A stretch of 18,536 nt of DNA from JAENVT01 sp031424145. GTDB taxonomy: Bacteria > Actinomycetota > Acidimicrobiia > Acidimicrobiales > Ilumatobacteraceae. The stretch lies in the NCBI GenBank assembly GCA_031424145.1, contig JANPGV010000202.1:1-18536 (forward strand). Reading direction: 5' to 3'. Below, one piece after another: positions 14,043 to 18,536 of the stretch (the stretch's first letter is position 1; each line of letters begins with the position of its first letter). Position numbers and translations under genes: made by a program. The notes under the pieces are model-generated. The model was not told the DNA's origin and searched no databases. It worked only from the letters and a program-made list of their open reading frames with translations.

Positions 14043-15091
14043 CCGCCGCTCCGGCCTGGCTGCTCGTCACTGCCGACGACAGCACCGGCGCGACGGAGGC
14101 GGCGGCAGCGTGTGCGGATGCGGGGCTCGACGTGAACGCCGTACCGTTCGGCGTGCAGGCGCCGGTGCCCGCACCGGCCCATGGGTGTGTCGTGGTGGAT
14201 CTCAGGTCGCGCCACCTCCCCCCCGACGAGGCTCGTCGACGGATGCTGGAGACCACTGCGGAAAACCATCGGATGCACAAGATCGACTCGACCCTGCGCG
14301 GCAACTGGGCGACGGAGATCGCCACCGTCGTCGAGGGCGGTCGGAGAGTCGTGCTGATCCCATCGCATCCACTGGCCGGCCGCGTGTGCATCGGGGGTGT
14401 GGTGTATGTCGACGGTGTCCCTGTCGCTGAGAGCGAGCTCGGCAACGATCCGCGATTGCCTGTACACAGCAGCAGGCCCGGCGAATCGCTGGGTGGGGTC
14501 GAGCTCGACGGCAGTGCTGCGCTGACCGAGTGGCTGGCGCGCTCGAGATCCGGCGCGGCGATCGTGGATGCGCGAACGCTCGCCGAGATCGAGCAACTCG
14601 TGACGATCGCCCTCGACGCCGACGACGTGTTGCTGGCCGGGCCCGCGTCCGTTGTTGGCGCAGTCGCGCAGACCACCACTCCGGGGAACTCTGGCGCGCA
14701 CTTGCCCGAACCGCGGTTGCCCAAGCCGATCGTGGTCGTCAGCGCCAGCCTGCATCCCGTCAGCCGTGCCCAGATCGCCGAGGTCGAACGAGCGGGCATT
14801 GACGTCGTGACCTCGTCCGTCGTTCGAGGCGGCGACTCGGAGGTCGTCGCCGCGGAGGTCGCCGAGCGGGCTCATCGCTTGGTCGCCGAGCGACACGCCC
14901 GCTGTGTGATCCTTGTCGGCGGCGACACCGCCGAGGCATTCATCGGTGACAGTGTTGTCCGCGTGTTCGGATCGATCGACGTCGGTGTCAGCTTGGGCGA
15001 GGCGCGCATCCGCGGCACGCTCCTGCGCATCGCCAGCAAACCCGGCGGCTTCGGGACTGCCAATACGCTGGTGGATCTGGTGAACAGATGA
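14039..15091 (+). CDS. Four-carbon acid sugar kinase (DUF1537 family, OtnK/DtnK-like)
   Basis: A kinase of the DUF1537 family, members of which phosphorylate D-threonate, L-threonate or D-erythronate at O4. The sequence shows TADDSTGATEAA (11-22), HKIDSTLRGNW (80-90), GGVVYVDGVPVAES, LVGGDTAEAF in the C-terminal nucleotide-binding domain, and IASKPGGFGTANTL (about 331-344). All are family hallmarks. At 350 residues it is shorter than the roughly 400 common in the family. The ATGA overlaps on both sides place it in the middle of a tightly coupled operon, and the neighbouring PdxA-like gene makes D-threonate kinase (DtnK) the best specific guess. A role in phosphorylating 4-hydroxythreonine is a speculative alternative. 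Confidence 0.88.
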   Translation: MTAAPAWLLVTADDSTGATEAAAACADAGLDVNAVPFGVQAPVPAPAHGCVVVDLRSRHLPPDEARRRMLETTAENHRMHKIDSTLRGNWATEIATVVEGGRRVVLIPSHPLAGRVCIGGVVYVDGVPVAESELGNDPRLPVHSSRPGESLGGVELDGSAALTEWLARSRSGAAIVDARTLAEIEQLVTIALDADDVLLAGPASVVGAVAQTTTPGNSGAHLPEPRLPKPIVVVSASLHPVSRAQIAEVERAGIDVVTSSVVRGGDSEVVAAEVAERAHRLVAERHARCVILVGGDTAEAFIGDSVVRVFGSIDVGVSLGEARIRGTLLRIASKPGGFGTANTLVDLVNR

Positions 15092-16074
15092 CGACAGTCG
15101 CAGCACCGCCGATGGCAATCACGATGGGTGATCCCTCGGGGGTCGGTCCCGAGATCGTCCTGCGTCGTGCAGCCGAAGGTGCTTTCACCACCGGTCCTGT
15201 CGTCGTGTACGGCGACCTGGCAATCCTGCGTCGTGGCGCCGAGATGCTCGGTCTTGGTGTCGAGCTCGAGCCACTGGTCGATCCGCGCCAGTGGCGGCCC
15301 GGTCCACTGCAGGTCATCGATGCCGGGCTGCTGCGCGCAGACGATCTCCGGCCGGGTGTCATCGACAAGGCATCGGGCGCTGCCGCGAGACAGTACGTCC
15401 TGGCCGCAACGACCGACGCTCTTGCAGGCGCGGTCGCCGGAATCGTGACGATGCCCATGAACAAAGAGGCGACCCAGCTGAGTGATCCTGGTTTCGTGGG
15501 CCATACCGAGTTGATCGCCGCAGCCTGTGGCGTGCAGCGCTTCACGATGATGCTGACTGCAGGTGACCTCGCCGTCACCCACGTCAGCACCCACGTGTCC
15601 TTGCAGGAAGCAATCCGCCGGGTCACGACCGAACGGGTCACCGAGGTGATCGAGCTGACCTACGAGACGTTGCACCGCTTCCTCGACGCACCGCGGATCG
15701 CGGTGTGCGGCGTCAACCCGCATGCAGGCGAGCACGGTCTGTTCGGCTCGGAGGACGCCGATCACATCGTGCCGGCCATCGAGTCAGCGCGTGCCTCGGG
15801 CATCGACGCCAGCGGCCCGCATCCCGCCGACACCGTGTTCCATCAGGCCGTCCATCGCAAGCGGTTCGACGCGATCGTCTGCATGTACCACGACCAGGGC
15901 CACACACCGATGAAGCTGCTGGCGTTCGAGAGTGGCGTCAACGTGACGGTCGGCCTCCCGATCGTGCGCACATCGGTTGACCACGGAACCGCGTTCGACA
16001 TCGCCTGGCAAGGCGTTGCCTTCACCGGCTCGCTGGATCACGCCCTGAGGTGGGCTCACCGCCTGACCGCCTGA
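15088..16074 (+). CDS. pdxA2: PdxA-family dehydrogenase, probably 4-phospho-D-threonate dehydrogenase (PdxA2)
   Basis: PdxA-family enzymes oxidise and decarboxylate 4-phosphorylated hydroxy acids with NAD. In PdxA2 the substrate is D-threonate or D-erythronate 4-phosphate and the product dihydroxyacetone phosphate; in PdxA it is 4-phosphohydroxy-L-threonine for PLP. The 328-residue protein shows ITMGDPSGVGPEIV (11-24), PMNKEA (123-128), GHTELIA (138-144), the metal ligands His169 (STHVSL), His212 (NPHAGEHG) and His268 (MYHDQGHTPMK), and VRTSVDHGTAFDIA (293-306). Overlap by ATGA with the DUF1537 kinase is the genomic signature of PdxA2, so I favour sugar-acid breakdown over vitamin B6 synthesis. 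It is the last gene of the operon, convergent with the next. Confidence 0.85.
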   Translation: MTTVAAPPMAITMGDPSGVGPEIVLRRAAEGAFTTGPVVVYGDLAILRRGAEMLGLGVELEPLVDPRQWRPGPLQVIDAGLLRADDLRPGVIDKASGAAARQYVLAATTDALAGAVAGIVTMPMNKEATQLSDPGFVGHTELIAAACGVQRFTMMLTAGDLAVTHVSTHVSLQEAIRRVTTERVTEVIELTYETLHRFLDAPRIAVCGVNPHAGEHGLFGSEDADHIVPAIESARASGIDASGPHPADTVFHQAVHRKRFDAIVCMYHDQGHTPMKLLAFESGVNVTVGLPIVRTSVDHGTAFDIAWQGVAFTGSLDHALRWAHRLTA

Positions 16075-16081
16075 TTACCGA

Positions 16082-16095
16082 GCGGGCTAGCCCGC
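16082..16095. terminator. Perfect GC-rich palindrome between convergent genes
   Basis: GCGGGCTAGCCCGC is a perfect 14-base palindrome in the 30-base gap between pdxA2 and the convergent flavoprotein gene. Folded, it gives a five-base-pair GC stem with a CTAG loop. It could help terminate both transcripts, but it has no flanking T-run in either direction. Confidence 0.35.
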
Positions 16096-16104
16096 GTGCA
16101 GGGT

Positions 16105-17274
16105 TCAGTGAGGGTCGACGAGGTCGAGGAACTGCCAGTGCTTGCCCTCGGCCACACCCATCAGCTCGCGGCCGCAGGTCTGCCACACCGAGGGCGATGA
16201 GGTGACGTGCTGGGTGCCGGCGTGCACGTCGCGGTGCAGCCGTTGGATCGTGCCGCGGCGAAGTGCGGTGGTACCGCCCGCCAGATAGACGAACCCGGCA
16301 ACCTCGTGCAGTGACTTTGTGATGTGGGCAAGCGCCAACCGAACCAATGTGTGCTGACGCACGGAGATCCCGTCGCCGGCGTAGAGGCTCTTCGACAGGT
16401 CGGTCCACGACTCGATGACCAGGGCCCGTGCGGCACGGAACTGGGCCTCTGCCTGAGCGAAGCCCTGTTGGAACGCGGCGCTGTCGGCCTGGGCACCCGG
16501 CCGGCCGGCTTTGCCGTGCACGAGCCCGGCCAGCTCGTCGAGCAGCCTGCGACCGACTCCCATTGCCCAGCCGCTGTGGCAGGTGACCGCGAAGCCGATG
16601 ATGCCGAGCCCGTACAGACTGCCGCCTCGCTCGGGAACCGTCGTCACGGCGAAATGGCTCCAACCGTCGGGAACGAAGACCGATTCCATGGTGTAGTCGA
16701 TGCTGCCGGTGCCGCGCAGACCCATCACGTCCCAGTTGTCGATCAGGTTCACAGCTTCGATCGGCGTCACGCAGATCCGCGGTTCACCGGTCTGTTCGAT
16801 GATGGCGAGAGAGTGCACGTGCGACGAGTGCTTCAGCCCTGATCCGAAGCTCCACGATCCGTTCACCGAAAGGCCGCCGTCGACGAGCTTCGCCGTGCCG
16901 GGTCGAGTGCCCTGCCCGGCGATCACCGGTTGCTTGCCCTCGCCCCACAGCTCGGCGACCGCTTCGTCGCTGAGGTAAGCGCCCGCAGTGCCGATCGACA
17001 GGTTTGCTGCCATCGTCACCCACCCTGCGGAGGCGTCGCCGTACGACAGGTTCTCGAGCACCTCGAGGGAGTGGACGGGGTCGAGCTCGGAGCCGCCCAG
17101 CTTCTCGGGAACCCAGATCTTCAGCAACCCGTCGCGGTGAAGTGCAGCCACGACGTTGGGCGACAGTTCACCAGCTGTGTCGCCGAACTCTGCTTCGGCA
17201 TCGAGGAGAGGCACCAGAGCCTTCGCCTTCTCGGCAAGGATCGATTGTTCGCTGAGTGATTCGCCGAGCGGCAT
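16105..17274 (-). CDS. Acyl-CoA dehydrogenase-fold protein, flavin-dependent monooxygenase type
   Basis: A 389-residue protein with the acyl-CoA dehydrogenase fold. The N-terminal helical domain includes LHRDGLLKIWVPEKLGGSEL (about 45-64), the beta domain has VNGSWSFGSGLKHSSH and WDVMGLRGTGSIDY (about 181-194), and the C-terminal domain ends TIQRLHRDVHAGTQHV (about 342-357). That RDVHAGTQH segment is typical of the Acyl-CoA_dh_2 domain of two-component flavin monooxygenases such as HsaA and DszC, rather than true dehydrogenases. The needed flavin reductase partner is not in the window. ATG 17274 has an upstream AAGGGGA. It lies 46 bases downstream of the MFS gene on the same strand, so the two may be cotranscribed. 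Substrate unknown. Confidence 0.82.
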   Translation of the reverse strand: MPLGESLSEQSILAEKAKALVPLLDAEAEFGDTAGELSPNVVAALHRDGLLKIWVPEKLGGSELDPVHSLEVLENLSYGDASAGWVTMAANLSIGTAGAYLSDEAVAELWGEGKQPVIAGQGTRPGTAKLVDGGLSVNGSWSFGSGLKHSSHVHSLAIIEQTGEPRICVTPIEAVNLIDNWDVMGLRGTGSIDYTMESVFVPDGWSHFAVTTVPERGGSLYGLGIIGFAVTCHSGWAMGVGRRLLDELAGLVHGKAGRPGAQADSAAFQQGFAQAEAQFRAARALVIESWTDLSKSLYAGDGISVRQHTLVRLALAHITKSLHEVAGFVYLAGGTTALRRGTIQRLHRDVHAGTQHVTSSPSVWQTCGRELMGVAEGKHWQFLDLVDPH

Positions 17275-17320
17275 CGCTGTTCCCCTTCGTCGCTGTACCT
17301 CGCTGCTTATCGTTGCGAGC

Positions 17321-18536
17321 TTAGGCAGGGACGGAGCTCCTGGCCGCTTCGAGCTTGGCAGTCGTCAGCTTGCTGCGACCGATGACGAACAGGCACGCGT
17401 AGATCGCGGCATCGAGGAAGAACGCTGATCGCAGGGCGATGCGTCGATTGGCGAGATGGCTCACGACTGTGACGGTGATACCGCCGAGTGCGGCGCCGAT
17501 CGGCATCATGCCCCACGCGAAGAACCGATACACACTGTTGACCCGGCCGAGGAGATGTGGCGGGATGATCGATTGCCGCAGGCTGACCGTGATGACGTTC
17601 CACGTCGCCCCGAGTGTCGCGCCTACGCCATATACAACCATGACGACTGGCCACTGCGACGACAATCCGACAAGGAGCGACACGACAGCGCTCGAGCCGA
17701 GTGTCATCGCCAGGCACGTGCCGCTGCCGAGCCGTTTCGACATCCACGGAGCCAGGTTGCCTCCCACCGCGGCACCAGCGGCGAGACCGAAGCCCATGAT
17801 GGTGAAGACGAACGGGCCTACGTTGAGGATCTCTTGGGCGAACAGCACGAGCACCGAGCCGCTGAGCATCGAGGCCAGGTTCATGAGGCCCAAGATGATG
17901 GCCATCGAGCGCAGCAGATCGTTGGCCCACAACCAGCGGAAGCCCTCGGCCAGCTCGCTGCGCCACGGCGCCTGCACGTGGTCGTCCGGGCGTTCAGCAC
18001 GGTATGTCCCGGGAATTGCAGCGACGAGCGCGGCAGCGGCGAAGAACGATGCGGCGTCGACGAAGAAGGGCAGGGAGAAGGCGACGATCAACAGCAGCGA
18101 GCCGAGGGGAGGACCGATGAACGTGTTGGCGATGTTCTCGACACTCCACATGCGACCGTTGGCCTTCTCCAGCTGATCGACTTCGACGATGGAGGGCATG
18201 AACGTCTGCCCGCAGTTGTCGCGTAACACCTCGGCGGTTCCGAGCAGCAAGGTGGCGACGAGCAGCAGCACATACAAACCCGTCGAGGTGCCCCTGACCT
18301 TCGACAGCTCGTCGACGGCCGGCAGCTTCGATTGCCGGCCCAGCACAGCGAGCGCAACGAGCAGCGTGAGCACGAAGCGTGTGAAGTCGGCCAGCACCAT
18401 CGCCTTCTTGCGATCCACCCGATCCGTGATGACACCCGCTGGCAGCGTGAAGACCAGCCACGGCAGACGTTGCACAAGCGCGACTCCGGCGATCAGGATG
18501 GGGTTGCGGGTGATGGCCGAAGCCAGCCAGGGATAG
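17321..18536 (-). CDS. MFS transporter, MFS_3/enterobactin-exporter-like (5' end outside window)
   Basis: The minus-strand frame is open to the window edge, giving about 404 residues without a start; the GTG at 18475 is internal, because upstream codons read PWLASAITRNPILIAGVALV, the normal first helix region. The motif-A loop GVITDRVDRKKAMVLAD is clear, and about ten further hydrophobic segments follow (for example LLLIVAFSLPFFVDAASFFA and VVMVVYGVGATLGATWNVIT). The family (DUF894/MFS_3) contains exporters such as EntS and macrolide-efflux-like proteins. It probably exports a small molecule, possibly a substrate or product of the downstream flavoprotein; that is inference. Ends TAA at 17321. 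Confidence 0.85.
   Translation of the reverse strand, partial: YPWLASAITRNPILIAGVALVQRLPWLVFTLPAGVITDRVDRKKAMVLADFTRFVLTLLVALAVLGRQSKLPAVDELSKVRGTSTGLYVLLLVATLLLGTAEVLRDNCGQTFMPSIVEVDQLEKANGRMWSVENIANTFIGPPLGSLLLIVAFSLPFFVDAASFFAAAALVAAIPGTYRAERPDDHVQAPWRSELAEGFRWLWANDLLRSMAIILGLMNLASMLSGSVLVLFAQEILNVGPFVFTIMGFGLAAGAAVGGNLAPWMSKRLGSGTCLAMTLGSSAVVSLLVGLSSQWPVVMVVYGVGATLGATWNVITVSLRQSIIPPHLLGRVNSVYRFFAWGMMPIGAALGGITVTVVSHLANRRIALRSAFFLDAAIYACLFVIGRSKLTTAKLEAARSSVPA

Noticed and set aside
1..18536. CRISPR arrays, tRNA or rRNA genes, riboswitches, toxin-antitoxin or phage genes
   Set aside because: No spaced direct repeats, cloverleaf-like segments, conserved RNA motifs or relevant protein signatures were seen on either strand by eye.

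Overview
The window is high-GC, gene-dense DNA, read almost continuously on both strands with gaps of at most about 110 bases. The gene set points to an actinobacterium: a type II MenB very like the mycobacterial one, a stand-alone CofE for coenzyme F420, many GTG starts, GTGA/ATGA stop-start overlaps and several apparently leaderless promoters. My best guess is a non-mycobacterial lineage such as Acidimicrobiia. That placement is inference; there is no rRNA or tRNA in the window to test it.

Layout. 1-113: 3' tail of an IS110-family transposase. 135-1833 (minus): menB then a SpoU/TrmH RNA methyltransferase. 1874-3101 (plus): cofE and an SRPBCC protein, divergent from menB. 3102-4474 (minus): a small lipoprotein then psuG, a pseudouridine-5'-phosphate glycosidase. 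4541-7214 (plus): a crotonase-fold protein lacking both canonical glutamates, translationally coupled to modB and modC. 7209-7324: a 12-base tandem repeat and a possible leader peptide. 7325-8801 (plus): a 3-hydroxyacyl-CoA dehydrogenase overlapping a SAM methyltransferase. 8798-9424 (minus): a TetR regulator. 9481-12279 (plus): a folate-type GcvT/DmdA-like protein and an FAD oxidoreductase of the PYROXD2/phytoene-desaturase family. 12382-16074 (plus): a four-gene operon of an unrecognised SAM-methyltransferase-like protein, a YbaK-like protein, a DUF1537 four-carbon acid sugar kinase and a PdxA family dehydrogenase. 16105-18536 (minus): an MFS transporter cut by the window end and an acyl-CoA-dehydrogenase-fold protein of the flavin monooxygenase type.

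How the genes fit together. The best candidate for an undescribed system is the TetR / GcvT-like / FAD-oxidoreductase group at 8798-12279. The divergent promoters share a compact 20-base imperfect palindrome, and the two enzymes suggest demethylation of an unknown methylated compound, with the one-carbon unit going to tetrahydrofolate. The downstream operon pairs a kinase and PdxA2-like dehydrogenase known from D-threonate catabolism with two genes of unclear function. The crotonase-modBC coupling without modA in view is also unusual. No CRISPR array, tRNA, rRNA, phage or classical defence system was seen.
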